DNA from: Cylindrotheca closterium
Lineage: Eukaryota > Bacillariophyta > Bacillariophyceae > Bacillariales > Bacillariaceae
Assembly: GCA_933822405.4 (NCBI GenBank)
Contig: CAKOGP040002236.1
Location: forward strand, 62,001-126,000
DNA: 64,000 nt
Direction: 5' to 3'
Below the pieces are notes generated by a model. The model saw only the letters and a list, made by a program, of their open reading frames with translations. It ran no database searches and was not told the origin of the DNA. Position numbers and translations under genes: made by a program. Below, in pieces: positions 21,020 to 33,600 of the stretch. Within the stretch, counting starts at the first letter, position 1, and every line of letters begins with the position of its first letter.

Positions 21020-23358
21020 TTACATCTTTCCGTCGGCAACCAGCTTGATACTCTTTGCCAGTTCTTCAGCTTGTGGCAGCTCCAATTCTCTATATGCGAA
21101 CACTTCTTTGGTTGGGTCAACAATGGTTGGATCGGATGTCTTGGTAATGCGAACATGATGAGGCACCTCGTGCAACATTTGTGCCACTTGTCGATCTTCT
21201 GGGACAATGCCCCGTTCATACAAACTCATCAACTGCAAATCACCTTCGGTATGGATGGCGGCACAATGGGCTTTTCCTAAGGTCACGCAACACGTCGCTG
21301 CTTGCCGTGCAGAATGCTCTTCATCGGGAGTCAACTTGGGATACTTCCAATCTTCCGTGGTGTGATTCACTTTTTCCATGTAGCGTCCAACCTGCCAAAT
21401 AATATAATCCAGGATTCCCTCTTCCAATAAGATACGTGCCCGTCGCTTGTCCTTTGCCAAGATAAGAATCTCTTCCATCGCTTCGGTCTTTTCGTCATAC
21501 GATGTATTCGCGCTTGCCACAACATCCAGCCATGCTCTAGGTTGCGCCACAGGGTCGAGACCATAGATTCGCCCTGCTGGTAGGATGCGCACTGAAAATT
21601 TACATTGTTGGAGAGATAGGTATAATTAGATACAATAGATGCAATAGATAGACAACAAACCGAATCAAGTAAGCATAGAAAAAAGAGGAAACCAACAAAC
21701 TCCAAAATAAACGAGTGTTGCGTACCATTGCGTAGGCAAGCCACCTTTTTCTTTCGTTTGTTTTGAGGATAGGGTCTTTCCGGTTGTTTGGTGGGGACTG
21801 GGAGTCTAGGGTCTGAAACTCTTTCGTTGCGAAAATTCCCTACCCCACTTGGTTTCACGAGACTATTCTGAGATGGCAGCTCCCTGTTGGAAGTATCAAC
21901 AGTGGGTTTACCATTGTCTATACTCCCAGGGGCGTTATCGTCGACAACACCATCATCATCTAGAACTTGGTCATCTGGGTTCGATATGCATTGGGGCAAA
22001 TTTTCAGCAATCTGTGGTGGAATATGTTCCGCAACACCCGACTCATGGTAATGAGTGGCACAAGTATTACTAAGCTTGTCAGACATTTCACATGCCTTGT
22101 CATGAAATTCGTGCATTGACTGAGTAGCTTTGGTCTGTAATTTGCTCCGGTCTTCTTCGGGTATTTGCGACAGGCTGAATCCAACACTGATCGCAGCCGC
22201 ACCCACCAACAGTCCCACCGGTCCAATCACCGCCCCGATCGTTGCTGCTCCTGCGACTCCAACTCCAATTCTAAGAGCTGGAGAATCCATGGAATCCATC
22301 TTCTGTCGAAAGTGTTCGGCATCTTCCTTGTTTATAAATGGTGATTCACTGGCATTCCCCGCACTTGAATTTTCTTTTGGGCTATCCAGTTCTGCTGCAA
22401 GTGCTTTCCGCCGTTCTGCTTCCTTCCATCGACGTGCAGCATAAGAACCACTGTCTGCGCTGTAATCATCGTCTCGGTCACCATAGTCAAATGTCTTGTC
22501 ATCGTCATCATAGAATCGTCGGGGGTAAGCCCTTGAGGAGTAATAATTGTCGCCATTTTTGTTTTGTTTATGAAGTGGGGACGAATTGTAGTCATTGGCA
22601 TCAGCCGATTTGGAATAACTCTGCCCCTCCAATCCCATCATCTGGCTTTCCTTGTCCGTATCATATTCACTGGAAGATGCTGTCAGATAGGATCCTCGAT
22701 TGTTGACCTTTTCTGACTTTTCATCCTCTAACCAAGGCCGTTGTTCCGATTTTTTTGGCCTGGAATGTCCATTTCTCTTCGTTGGCGTCTTTTTCTTTTG
22801 CAAGGAATGCATGTTTTCGGAAAGACTGTTGTAGTTGCTCTGATAAGATTGCTGATGCTGGTGCTGCTGTTGTTCTTGAAAATGATACGCAGTGCTTCCT
22901 GATTTCGAAGAAGCCACATTGAGATAATGTTGGTCTTGCTGATTTCCTGGTGACGAGCTAGCCACTATCCGTCTCACACTAACCAAAGTGTCATCATCAG
23001 CATCCTCATTGTCTGCAGATCGGGGAGAAAGATTATGTCGATCATCATTCAATGGCTTTCCCATGGCGTTATTAGCTTGCCGATGTGCCTTGTGCCTTTG
23101 TACCATTTCCAGCTTCCGCCGTCTTGGAATCGCATCTTGTTGAGAGGTATTTGCCTTTTGTGTACCGGTAGTCGAAGATGAAGCAGCAGCTACTGATTCT
23201 GCACGCTTCATGCGTCGTTCTTTCATCTGTTTTCGCTTTTGAAGTAAATTGTTGGCAGCTGGACTGACATGTCTCGTTTCTTGATTTTGCTGGCGAAGAC
23301 GTTGAATGCGATTCTGTGAAGCATTCACCGTGTTCGAACCATAGGCGTTTGAGGACAT
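21020..23358 (-). CDS. conserved-looking protein of unknown function with Gly-zipper segment
   Basis: Two exons (21726..23358 and 21020..21591) flank a 134-nt GT-AG intron, giving 734 residues; the joint reads ..ACLRN|VRILPAGRIYGL... I start at 23358 (MSSNAYGSN) rather than further upstream because the upstream frame runs through a (CCCTGTA)n repeat. Residues 1-300 are low-complexity, basic and Gln/Ser-rich with an NRIQRLRQQN start and KRKQMKERRMKR. In the middle a Gly/Ala-rich hydrophobic stretch (GVGVAGAATIGAVIGPVGLLV) looks like a Gly-zipper membrane or glycine-rich helix hairpin. The C-terminal exon is a globular helical domain (AWLDVVASANTSYDEKTEAM, LEEGILDYIIWQVGRYMEK) with an ARM/HEAT flavour. 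I do not recognise the family. Confidence 0.62.
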
Positions 23359-23526
23359 GTTTGTTATGGGCAGAAAGGAGAGCGGATTGTTGTCGTTATG
23401 CTGTTGGATTGAATACCGTGAATGTACTGTACTGCAGTAGTAGTGAGCTGACAACCTCCTTGTTTGATTCAATGATAATTTTCGATGATGATTCGACTTG
23501 GTGGTTCTGTTGCTACCGGTACCTGT

Positions 23527-23557
23527 GCCCTGTACCCTGTACCCTGTACCCTGTACC
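23527..23557. repeat. (CCCTGTA)n microsatellite
   Basis: About four 7-bp units (ccctgta) lie in the 5' flank of the Gly-zipper protein gene, merging into GTACCG motifs on both sides (ccggtacctg upstream). The surrounding stretch 23359..24021 has no recognisable gene; 23937-23950 holds the palindrome gtgtaccggtacac. Confidence 0.8.
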
Positions 23558-24021
23558 GTACACTGTGAACTGTACCAGTATGATTGTGATCTATTACACC
23601 ACGATAGTATGCTACTGAATGGTGGATCCAGGTACAATAGTCGGTGTTCTTGTCTTGCCAAGCGTTTCAACTGAAACTGATGTGAGGTGACTTTGGCGAT
23701 AGAAACTTTGTAGATCGTACAAAACTGCTGAAAGCCAATGCAATACGATGTGAATGGACTGGCCTACTCCATGAGGAAACGAGCAAATAACGGTCGATAG
23801 ACGCAGACTCTAATGATTTTTGAATTAAAAAAAATGGATTCAATCGAATAATGAAGCCAAATTGAAAATTAGTAATCTCACCTCAAAATAGATTGAAGTT
23901 TTGTCTCTATTGATATCTCTTTAGTCTACATACACGTGTACCGGTACACTGGTAAACAAAACAAAATCCCACACTCTCCCCAACAATTAACAAATTAACA
24001 AAAAGAAGAGTAGTACATTGT

Positions 24022-24570
24022 CTATGCTTCAGCAATTTCCACCACGTCGCTTCGGACAGCTGCTGGTGCCAGACTGGGAGTTGGAGCAGCAGCATTGCCA
24101 TTGCCATTGGCGTTTTCATTCACAGCATCCTTGCCACCCGACAGAAAGCTTCCGCCCACTCCAAATCCTAGACACCCAATGCCAAGCAACCCAACTACGA
24201 TCAGCGCAATATCTGTGGTTTGCAAGCCTGATGATGAATCGTCTGGCTCTGATGCTGGTGGCTCATCATCGGTAGTATTGAAAGTTGGTTCCATGGTGGC
24301 AGTTGCTACAGCACTAGGGGCGCTTGTTGGTGGTTCCGATTCAGTAGAGTTTGATTGCATGGGTGTATCCGATGGTATTTCTGTGTCATTCACTGGTGCA
24401 ATGGTTTCAATCGGCGGATCGGTTGTTGTTGTGTCGTTGCCTTGTTCTTGCAAGCTTCTCGTTGCAGATTTCGAATCGTCAATTAACAGTAGGGGATCAT
24501 CTTTAGCAATTGTCAAGTGCAGCGTTTGAAAGCAGAGCGATAGGAAGAGAACAACGGCCACCAACTTCAT
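24022..24570 (-). CDS. small type I membrane protein, unknown function
   Basis: This is a 182-residue single-exon gene starting at 24570, where MKLVAVVLFLSLCFQTLHLTIA is a clear signal peptide; 32 upstream codons are open but not signal-like. The ectodomain (about residues 23-115) is Thr/Pro/Ser/Glu-rich with several NxT/NxS sites (GNDTTTT, VNDTE, QSNSTES). It is followed by one transmembrane helix (IALIVVGLLGIGCLGFGVGG) and a short Asn/Ala-rich cytoplasmic tail. No Cys-rich or enzymatic domain is present. It could be a mucin-like surface protein. The start 330 bp upstream of the divergent glutathionyl-hydroquinone reductase gene suggests a shared promoter region. Confidence 0.62.
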   Translation of the reverse strand: MKLVAVVLFLSLCFQTLHLTIAKDDPLLLIDDSKSATRSLQEQGNDTTTTDPPIETIAPVNDTEIPSDTPMQSNSTESEPPTSAPSAVATATMEPTFNTTDDEPPASEPDDSSSGLQTTDIALIVVGLLGIGCLGFGVGGSFLSGGKDAVNENANGNGNAAAPTPSLAPAAVRSDVVEIAEA

Positions 24571-24900
24571 AATGGTTACACTTGGATTTTGGAGTTGAAA
24601 GTTTTGGCCTTTTGGTCTGTCTTTCATTTTGGCTGAGGGCGGGATGAGGGACTGAGGGAGATTCATCTGGAGCTTGTTTAGACGTTTACGCTATTTCGCG
24701 CGAAAGAAAATCGCCTTGGTTCTTTATTCCCTTTCTCCTTTCTCCCATTGTTGTTCTGTGACGTCAGTGGTATCAGCTTATTTCACTCGCGGTTCCTGAA
24801 CTTCGTGAGCCTTTTGCCCAGTCTTTCTGGAACATTCTTGGGAATATGATACCAGTACAGTACACCTAAAGTTTCCGTGACTCATAAAATCAATCTGCTG

Positions 24901-26357
24901 ATGAAGTACACATCAAGAGTCTTCTTACTTCCACTACTTCATAACTTGTCTCATTTTCCTAAAGCCTCGAGTTTTGTTGTTGCAGCAAGACGCCCAAATT
25001 CCAACACTTCCACCAACACGCATCTACGAAACTACCGTTCCTTTGCTTCCACTTCCAAAAGCCAAAAGATGTCTACTGCCGTCGATCACACCGATAAAGC
25101 TGGAGCTTTCAAGCGCAAGCAATCCAAGCACCGACACTTTGTCTCAAAGGACAACGCACAATATCCTCCTGAATCTGGAAGGTATCATTTGCACATTGCT
25201 CTAGCATGTCCATGGTAAGTAGTAAGAACAAGGAATCTCTTTTGTTCTGTGACCTTTCTCGTTTCTCATATGATAATCACGCACTTGCAGGGCCAATGGA
25301 GCACTCTCAACCGTTGCACTGAAAGGACTAGACGGTGCCATCTCCCACTCGATTGTCCACCCTACCTGGCAAAAGACTCGACCAGATGACGATGACGATG
25401 CTCACCATGGATGGGTTTACAAGGCCCCAGGTGACGAGCCGTTGAAGAACTCTATTGGACATGGATCTTTTAAATGTGATGATCTCCTTGTCCCTGATAA
25501 AATCACCGGTGCCAAGAGCATCCGTGAGCTCTACAATTTAGCGGGCGATGAAGGTAAGCCACAATGACATGTTCTCCCTTTGGAATGAATCCCGTTTTCG
25601 TATCCCGTGTTTGTGCTTGCTCACTCGTCATTCACACTCGTTCCAACGCTCCAATGCACAGAGGGCCCGTTCACCACTCCAGTTTTGTTCGACAAGAAGA
25701 CCAACACAATTGTCAACAACGAAAGTACTGAAATCTTGAAGATGCTGAATAGTGAATTCGACGAGTTTGCTACCAACCCTGATCTTGACATGTACCCCGC
25801 AGATATTCAAGACGAACTTCAAGAGTTGAATGACAGCCTCATCTACCCCAAAGTCAACAATGGAGTATACCGCTGTGGATTTGCCAAGAGTCAAGAAGCG
25901 TATAACGATGCTGTCAAAGAGCTCTTTGAAAGTTTGGATATTCTAGAGGAAAAGCTCAGCAAGCAACGCTACTTGGGGGGAAAGAAGTTTACGTGGTTGG
26001 ATTTGCGTCTCTTTATGACCCTTGTTCGTTTTGACCCTGTCTACATTGTAAGTCTGACTTTGCCCCAGTAATCAATAGCCGCACCGCCTTCCCAAAGTTC
26101 CTAACTCTTTTTTCTTCTCCACTTTGCTTCATTCGCAGACCTACTTCAAAACCAACCAGAAGCGCATTGCAGACTATCCCAACTTGCTTGGATTTGTACG
26201 CGATTGTTACTCCATCCCAGAAGTCAAAAAGTACCTATCAATTGACCACATCAAGACCCACTACTTCACTTCCCATCCTATCTTGAACACCTACGCCATC
26301 ATTCCTGCCTACGATGGCCCTGATCTGGAAGCGCCACATGGTCGTGAAAATATTTAA
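24901..26357 (+). CDS. S-glutathionyl-hydroquinone reductase (Xi-class GST)
   Basis: Four exons (24901..25214, 25291..25553, 25662..26047, 26139..26357) give 393 residues. The catalytic motif ACPWANG spans the first intron, with Cys103 as the active cysteine; the Cys-Pro-Trp-Ala motif defines Xi-class/omega-like enzymes (ECM4/YqjG), which reduce glutathionyl-hydroquinones using glutathione. Other marks are HGWVYK, SIRELYNLA, TPVLFDKKTNTIVNNES, KVNNGVYRCGFAKSQEAY and the C-terminal GPDLEAPHGRE tail. The first 56 residues are basic and Ser/Asn-rich, with Met57 (MSTAVD) as a second possible start, so an organelle-targeted and a cytosolic form are both conceivable. All introns are 76-108 nt with GT-AG ends. 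The gene converges on the choline-transporter-like gene (123 bp between stop codons). Confidence 0.9.
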
Positions 26358-26480
26358 GCCTGGACAGAGACGACCGGTAGCTATTGACGCCATTGACACT
26401 AAAAGAAAACAAATAAAAAACAATTTACTTTGACTTATTGACGAGCCTATTTGTTCACATTTTCAGTTTCGTTGTTCCGC

Positions 26481-29016
26481 TCATGGCATCAACGGAGCCT
26501 GCTCGGGATTCCGTTCGCTCATCGCAGGATCCAGATAACTTGCGACTGCAACTCTCATGTCGACGACATCCATACAACCTGGCCAAACTTCCCTCCAAGC
26601 AGATCGCATTTCACGACTGAGAGTGGGGTGGTTCTGTTCAAAGTCCACAGGACTGGCGGCAAAGCAGACAATGACGCTGTTGACCGCACTGGTAATGACG
26701 CCAAACAGTAAACTCGAAGCCACAAGACCCACGGCAAATCCCAAACCAAAGGAAACCAAACCTGGTTTTCCCATAGTGCTCAGAGTCAGCGTTTCTGTAC
26801 CCTCAATCAAGTCAGCAAATAGGCCAGTAACTCCTCCAATCACTAGACTTGTCATGAACAAAACGTTGGCCGCCAAATCATCCGAGACAATCGTGGTCCA
26901 ACCTCGCTTCTCGAACAAGTCTGCCGCATTTTGTCCAGCATCGACCAGTCCATAACCATACAACCCAATGTAGGTGAACGACCAGGGACTGTAGCGATCG
27001 GAAAAATTGTCCACACAAGAAGTTAAACAACTTTGTATGCAAAATAAACATTCATGCAAACAAAGGAGAGAAGAAGATCCTCCTCCATTCGGTCGGAAGA
27101 ATGCGGAGAGCTGATGCAACATCCGAGCGGGACCAACAAATAGACTGCCGTAGCAGATGGAACCAATGCCATAAAACATGGATCGAAAAGCGCTGGAGCT
27201 TAAATCCGAGCACTGCGAAGAAGTATCGCCATCGCGAGTATACCACCACTTTCCTATCAAAGCAGAAACTGTAGCTTGGACAATATTCTGCAAAACAAGT
27301 ATCACAAATGAGCCAAAACTTCCAATTTGTTGTTCTTCGTTCAATATGGGCCACTAAAGCACTCACCATTAAAACATGAATCGTCCAGTAGTACGATAGC
27401 CCAAGGCCAGAGTATATGGCAATCTTGGCCTTGTCCATGTTCACGCTTTCGAATGTAATGTCACCGACCAGAATGGAATCGTAGACACCCACAAGGACAA
27501 AGACAAAGTAGACCGACCACAACAACCCTAGCGCTTGAAAGAAAAATGCCACAAGTAGCAACCCCAGATTGGCTCGAATGCCGTTCAGTGCCGTGTCTAA
27601 ATTGGCCGCTACGAACGGAATCCGGTCCCAAACTATAAAGGTGTACGCCACAGTCAGCAAGAGAGCTACAAATCCAATGGCAGGGACCAATATGCTTGGA
27701 CTAAATCCAACACCAATTGTACCCCAAGCAAAACTGAGTGTAATGGCCACAAAGAGTGCCACTTGAACAATTCTCTTGGCAATTGCCATGAACAAGAAAA
27801 GAGTGCAGGCAGAAATTGCAACCGCCACAGCACCGCAAAGGCAAACCAGGTAAAGGATGTTGGAGTAGAATATGGTGACATCTCCATCCGTGCCGTTGTG
27901 ATAACGTTCCGCTTCATAACCATATTTGTTTCCAAGGTAGATGATACCCAATAGATGAAAGACAAAAAGCATGAGAAACAGGATATCGCGACAGGCTGGA
28001 ATCTGTTCTTGTCCCTTTACGTTTTCCATATAGAGTTGCGCCGACTGTTGTCGCATGTGGCTCCTGCCCTTTGGCTTTTTGGCCAAAAATACCGCTTCCC
28101 CACCACTGCCTGCCCCATCGGTACTTCCACCGCCATTGATGAATCCATTGTTGCTTCCCGAGTATGGTGTACGCAAATCATTAGATGGTAGTGTAAAGGA
28201 GCCCGCCTGTTTGATGCTCCCGCCGGGTGACGGAGGTGCATGAAAAGACCCCCCTCCAACCGAGGAGCTGTCAATTGATGGCCGACGTCCCGCCAAGCCC
28301 ATGATTTCATGTCGTGGTGAAAAGTCACGTTGGCTGCTACTACTTCCGCTTCGCTTATGACGTGGGGGAGGAACTGGAGCACTTGGCGCATCCATAGATC
28401 CATAGGAAGGTGCACCACTGAAGGAATGGGCCCGTTTATGTCCTCGATGTTGGTTATGCAGTGCTTGTTGAGGTTGTTGTTGAAAGAAGGAAGGTGGATT
28501 TTGATATCGCATGGCAAGGTTGGGATCCATTTGTTGTTGGAAGGCAGCCATCTGAGACGGATCCATCATTGTTTGGTTGTAAGGACTCCCAACATACATT
28601 GGAGAAAGGTTCGGAGGTTGTTGCGTTGGGAATTGCATGCCTTGTGAAGGTTGAAAGCCCATAGTTGGATAAGGAGGATACTGAAGTCCGTTTCCTCCCA
28701 TGGCCCAGCTTTGCGATCGAGTATGACTGTCATATGATGCTTGTGAATCCATATTAGGAGCCGTATTACTGGTGGGAGTGTTCATACCGTTGTGGTTGGG
28801 AGACGCATAAGAAATTTGAGTTGGAAACGGTGCTGGTGGGATGCCATATTCAGAAGATGATGAATTGTTATTGTTGCGATCTGATGCTGATGCTGATGCT
28901 CCCAACTGCTCGTCAGATTGGACTCTTCTGTGATTCTTGCTTGGACCAGATGAGGATGATTGCATCTTAGGCGCCCCCTCATTCATCCTTTCGCTAGCGC
29001 CATTGGAAGATTCCAT
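26481..29016 (-). CDS. choline transporter-like (CTL/SLC44, Pns1) membrane protein
   Basis: Two exons (27367..29016 and 26481..27287) with a 79-nt intron give 818 residues. The first about 320 residues are disordered, Gln/Ser/Pro-rich with SRSQS-like patches. From about residue 330 there are roughly ten membrane helices (for example ILFLMLFVFHLLGIIYLG, ILVPAIGFVALLLTVAYTFIVW, LGLLLVAFFFQALGLLWSVYFVF). Family marks include SYYWTIHVLM|NIVQATVSALIGKWWY across the intron and the C-terminal FRSMFYGIGSICYGSLFVGP, CLHECLFCIQSC and YIGLYGYGLVDAGQNAADLF. Eukaryotic CTLs move choline or ethanolamine across plasma, mitochondrial or plastid membranes; the substrate here is not shown. A (CCAGT)n run lies just upstream of the start codon. 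Confidence 0.87.
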
Positions 29017-29690
29017 TGTTCTTTGGAAGCTTGAAAGGTTGTAGTCCAGTCCAGTCCAGTCCAGTCCAGTCCTACTGTAGCTGGTACAATTGCAATTGCT
29101 TTAGGATTTCAGAAATCTTCTGAAAACGGTTAAAATGAGCAATGAGCAATCAACAATCAACAATGGAATGAACGAGACTGTTTATCTCGTGAAGTTGCTG
29201 AAGTTGCTGCAAGTCAACGAGACACTTGGTGAAACAATGATCAACTTGTTCTAGTTCCCTCCAACAGTTTCAAGAGGCTTCTAACACGGAAGATGATAGT
29301 GATAGTGATAGTGATGAGAATTAGTTTGATATAAAATAAAAAACAAAACACGGATATCCAAAAATCTTCTGGCTTGCTCGCGACAAACTTCTTCTCATAC
29401 TGTACCGTACCTACACGTATGTTGAATGTGTATGTGTCATACGTGTCCTCACAGTGTCATACTGTAGTTTACGTGTTGATTTCGCATGCGCGCGGTGAAA
29501 CGAAATGAATCAAGCAAGAAGTCAAACCGTGAATCAAGGATCTACAGTACCTGTACACGTACACGTGTATACGTACTCGTACGCGTGTACCGGTACGATT
29601 TTTAAAAAATGTATCAATCAGTCCTGCAGTATTTTCAATTTTAATGAGCAGTCAAGCTCCACCTTACTGTAACTTTCTTCCAAAATCCTA
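29017..29690. other. intergenic with simple repeats
   Basis: No gene is recognised. 29041-29075 holds about six copies of CCAGT; a GATAGT run follows at 29297-29320; 29545-29597 is a dense series of GTAC/ACGT palindromes (tacacgtacacgtgtatacg, then gtgtaccggtac). It separates the divergent CTL gene and the plastid-type protein gene, so promoters of both lie here. Confidence 0.6.
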
Positions 29691-30287
29691 ATGCGACAAC
29701 AATTTACCCACTTGCTACCAAAAGCAATAATAGCGCTAATAATAGATGGTACGCTCTTTGGAATTGCAGATGCGTTTGGATCGTCATCCCTTCTACCATC
29801 ATCCGTTTCATCTCTCCGAGTTTCCAAGTTTTCTCAGCGTCAATCGAAGCAAAAGCTATATTCTTCCCCCGATGACTCTTCCAAGATTGAATTACAGTCA
29901 GACGACACTAAATTTGGAAGGGGAGACTTTCACTTGTCCGCATTGATCGAAGAAGGAGATGTCGTAGTCTATCAGACGGGAAGTTGGTTGGTGGATGGTG
30001 TTGTTGTTGGTGAGGATGACGCGGTACCCAGTTTTGCGCTTGCAAAGATTGACAATGTGCAAGTTGTATGGACGCACAATTGTGAGCATGGAGTCTTGCG
30101 TGGGATAGAAGTTGTTATCGATCAGAAAGACAATACCCGCGTGCTGTTGAAAGAACCGTTGGAGGATGTCGAGTTCGGACCTGAGCAACTTTTGGCAAGG
30201 CTTCCGGTTACATGGGACAAAGAAGAATCCTCTATAGGAATTGCTAATGTGCCACTGGAAGCAGAGTTATGGTGCTCTGACATGTAG
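29691..30287 (+). CDS. small protein with plastid-type targeting sequence, unknown function
   Basis: This single-exon gene encodes 198 residues. The N-terminus (MRQQFTHLLPKAIIALIIDG, then LFGIADA|FGSSSLL) reads as a signal peptide followed at the predicted cleavage site by Phe and a Ser-rich basic stretch. This is the bipartite pattern that sends nuclear-encoded proteins into the diatom secondary plastid (ASAFAP-type rule, established). The mature part has two or more short beta-rich repeats (GDVVVYQTGSWLVDGVVVGED, VRGIEVVIDQKDNTRVLLKEP-like) without Cys clusters or a catalytic motif I recognise. The plastid call is inference from the F at +1; the function is unknown. It converges on the cyclase-phosphodiesterase gene. 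Confidence 0.6.
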   Translation: MRQQFTHLLPKAIIALIIDGTLFGIADAFGSSSLLPSSVSSLRVSKFSQRQSKQKLYSSPDDSSKIELQSDDTKFGRGDFHLSALIEEGDVVVYQTGSWLVDGVVVGEDDAVPSFALAKIDNVQVVWTHNCEHGVLRGIEVVIDQKDNTRVLLKEPLEDVEFGPEQLLARLPVTWDKEESSIGIANVPLEAELWCSDM

Positions 30288-30606
30288 TGGTCCAAACAAA
30301 TGCATCGACTGGCCAAGGAACACCGATATGATGCTGAGTTGAAACCGAAGATGGGCAGGACGAGAGCCTTTCTTCTTCCATCAGCATCAGAATCAGCATC
30401 AGTGAATAAGCATAATGAATGCTTGGTACGAGGAGCAACCTTGAAACCGCTGCAAGGCGTCCAATACCTACTCCAATTGCTTGCACAAACAAGCTTCTGC
30501 CCGAGATCAAATCTTGGATTGCACGGCATGATGCGGAATACACATCGAAGACTTTCTACTCGATACTATCAGAGCACATCTATTGTTATCCTTCTAGTAG
30601 TACCAT

Positions 30607-33600
30607 CTACATTTGTGAATCGATTGAATCATCGATCGACTCGATGTCGTCTGAGTCGTCATCTGTCACACTCTTTTCTTCACTCTTCGGCTCGTCTATG
30701 GAGCGCTTGCCAAAACCATTGAAGCGCTGTTTCTCTTCAAATTTCCGAATAAAATCCTGTACAGTCTCCTCTCCCTCGCTGTTTACAGAATGAAAGGTAA
30801 GGTTAGCTTGGTTCCAACGATAACTGTTTTAATGGGACAAGAATCAATCTCTTCTCTTACCGAACCCATTCATCGCGATTCGCCTTGGCGTAGTTCATGT
30901 ATTCATCCGAGGACACTCCAAATACACCACAGCTATCTAGCTTCTTCGCCAACGGAATGACGTAAAAATCAAAAAACCCAATCTCGCCCTTGTACCAATT
31001 AACACTTGGGTCAGTTGCTGCCCGACCAGCTCTGTAGGCACCGTAACATTCCATGAAGAATTTCTCATTCCAACTCTTATAGATGTGCCAATGCTGCATA
31101 GTGTGGGATACATCTGAAGCTTGGATTAAATGCTCAATGACGATGGTAGCCTTCCGATCGACATCAACACCAGTAATTTCTGCTTCTTGCAAAGGTGACT
31201 CGGAGAAAGCAGTCTCCCAACGCTTTTTGCGTAGAGTTTGCAGCTCTTTGTCTGCAATGTCAGTGGCCATCACTGTATTAACAACCAACTGTCTGAACCG
31301 ACGGAGATCATTTTCGTTCTGGTAAATGCACGCTCTGAGATCCTTGTAATCAGCTTGCATGAGAATCTCCCAACAAAGATCTACGCTATTTTGTTCGGCG
31401 ACAGACTTGTCCTTGTACATGCGAGCTTTCTCTGTATTTTCCTTTACCAACTGTGTATTTGGAACTCCTGGATGATCCGCGTCATGAATGATGGCAGAAA
31501 AAATGACAGCGAATTGCGTCAAGGGATCGGATGTGATGCCGTACGAATGGCCAGCAAGATCAACAAGATCGACATCAGAGCTTTGCCCGGCAAGCCCATT
31601 TCCTTCGCTGACATTTACAATTCGGCTCAAAAGCTTCTTCACTGACGCTGCCACGTGAATAGCATGCTCAAAATTGTGAAATGGGTTGTCTTGATACATC
31701 ACAGACACCATTGATAGGTACGACCTCAACTGATTTTTTGCTGCATCGCCAATATCGAGGTCTCGTGGGTCCAAACGATTGCGAAGCTCGTCGGCATCAA
31801 ATCGTTTTAATGGAATAATGGGCACAAACTCTTCGAGTACAGTTGCACCTTTTCCAATGGATGCTTCAACTTCTCCAAGTTCTTGAATCGAATGCACTGC
31901 ACCGCCTCTCGATGCAATAATTTGTTGCAAAAGTGCAGATAAGACTTCAACATTCCATTCGACAAGGCGGTCAACCTTGGACATCCCATCGATTTCGGCG
32001 AGATCATAATCCAGACCATCATCAAAGTTATCGTCTGCCTCAAAATCGTCGTCAAAATCGTTTCTTGCAGCTACCTCTTGTCGTATCCAGAAGGTTTGCA
32101 TATTCCCTTTGCCCTGTACAGCGATCGTATCCGACCGGGGCAATAGCCATTTGTCATAACCAGCTTTTTTCACCAAGTCAGCCGTAGCTTGGGACAGCTG
32201 GATGCGATTTGTCTCGCCCGCATTTTGCATTCGGTCCGCAGTGCCCACCGTATCACCAAACAACCGAAACCGACTGGACTCACCTCGCATCACTCCAGCA
32301 GTGACTTGGCCACTACAGATTCAGTCAGAGTCTATGTGAGCAACAGGGAATAGACGGTTTCTGGAACACCATACATTGCAATTTTATACCTACCTGTGGA
32401 TTCCAATTCTCAATGCCAAATCTGCTGTATCAGGTCCAAGTGAAACTTCTAGTTTCACCGTGGTTTCCTGCATCTTCTTCAGACAAGATCGAGCGAATTT
32501 ACATGCTTGGACCGCGTGTTCATCTGTGGGCTCAGGGATCCCCGACACGGCGACATAGGAATCACCGACGGACTCAGCTCTAGACATACTGTAACGGTAC
32601 GCAAGCATGTCGAATTCGCTGTGGATCGTCTCCAGTAGCACAAAGACTTGCGCCGGTTCACGTGCGGAGGACCAAGCATTGAAACCGACAATATCAGCAA
32701 AGACGACCGTAGTATTTGGAAAGAGATCGGCCATTGGTGTTGTTGTAACGTTGCTTGTTGGCTCAAAGTCATATGGATCGACGTCCAACATACTAGTCTC
32801 TTCGTTCATTGGTCCGAGATGCAAGGTTCGATTGGCAAAAGGATCTGAAGGGAAGTCACTCGACAACATCGATACCATCGTCTCATCATCGCCCCCCCTC
32901 CTTCCTCCCACTGTAAACATACTTGGACGGTTCCCAGGACGGTTGGAGACTGCAGTCGGAATCGCAGGAGGAATTGGCGCTGAAATTATGGTGTCGTCCA
33001 CTTGCGACACAATTGACTCGTCAATATCCGGCATGGTTCTCTCGCCCATGCCAGAAATAATAGTTCCATCCATATCCATCGAATCTTCTTTCCTTGCATT
33101 CCCTCTTCTTGATTGGTTCCCATAAGACGATTGGATTTCACTTGACATCATTGTCTCGTCGTCAGTCGCTTTCGTCAGGTCTCCTCCAAGAAGCATGACC
33201 ACAGAATCCAGCAGTGCTATGACTTCGCCACTTGGTTCCTCATAGAACGGTTGGCGAGCTCGTGTTATTGGAGTCTGGAGATCATCATTTTTCACCAAAA
33301 CGGACTCTGGCCATCGATTCACCAAAACTTCGATGCTATCGAACGGCAAGCTCGAGAAGCAGGCCAGGTGAAGCGGTATATTTCCAGTATTATCAGCGCG
33401 CCTGATTGCATCGGGATACTGTTGCAGCAAATATTCTATAATGTGTTTCTCAGCCTTGTTCAGACACGCGGTATGAAGTGGTAAATTGCCGTTGTGCGTA
33501 ACGCACTGAGCTGCTTGGGGAAAAGAGCCGATCAAATTTCGAAGCTCGTGCAGGTTCTGCGGGTATTCACAGGCTTCATGGAGATTTTCTCCCACCATTT

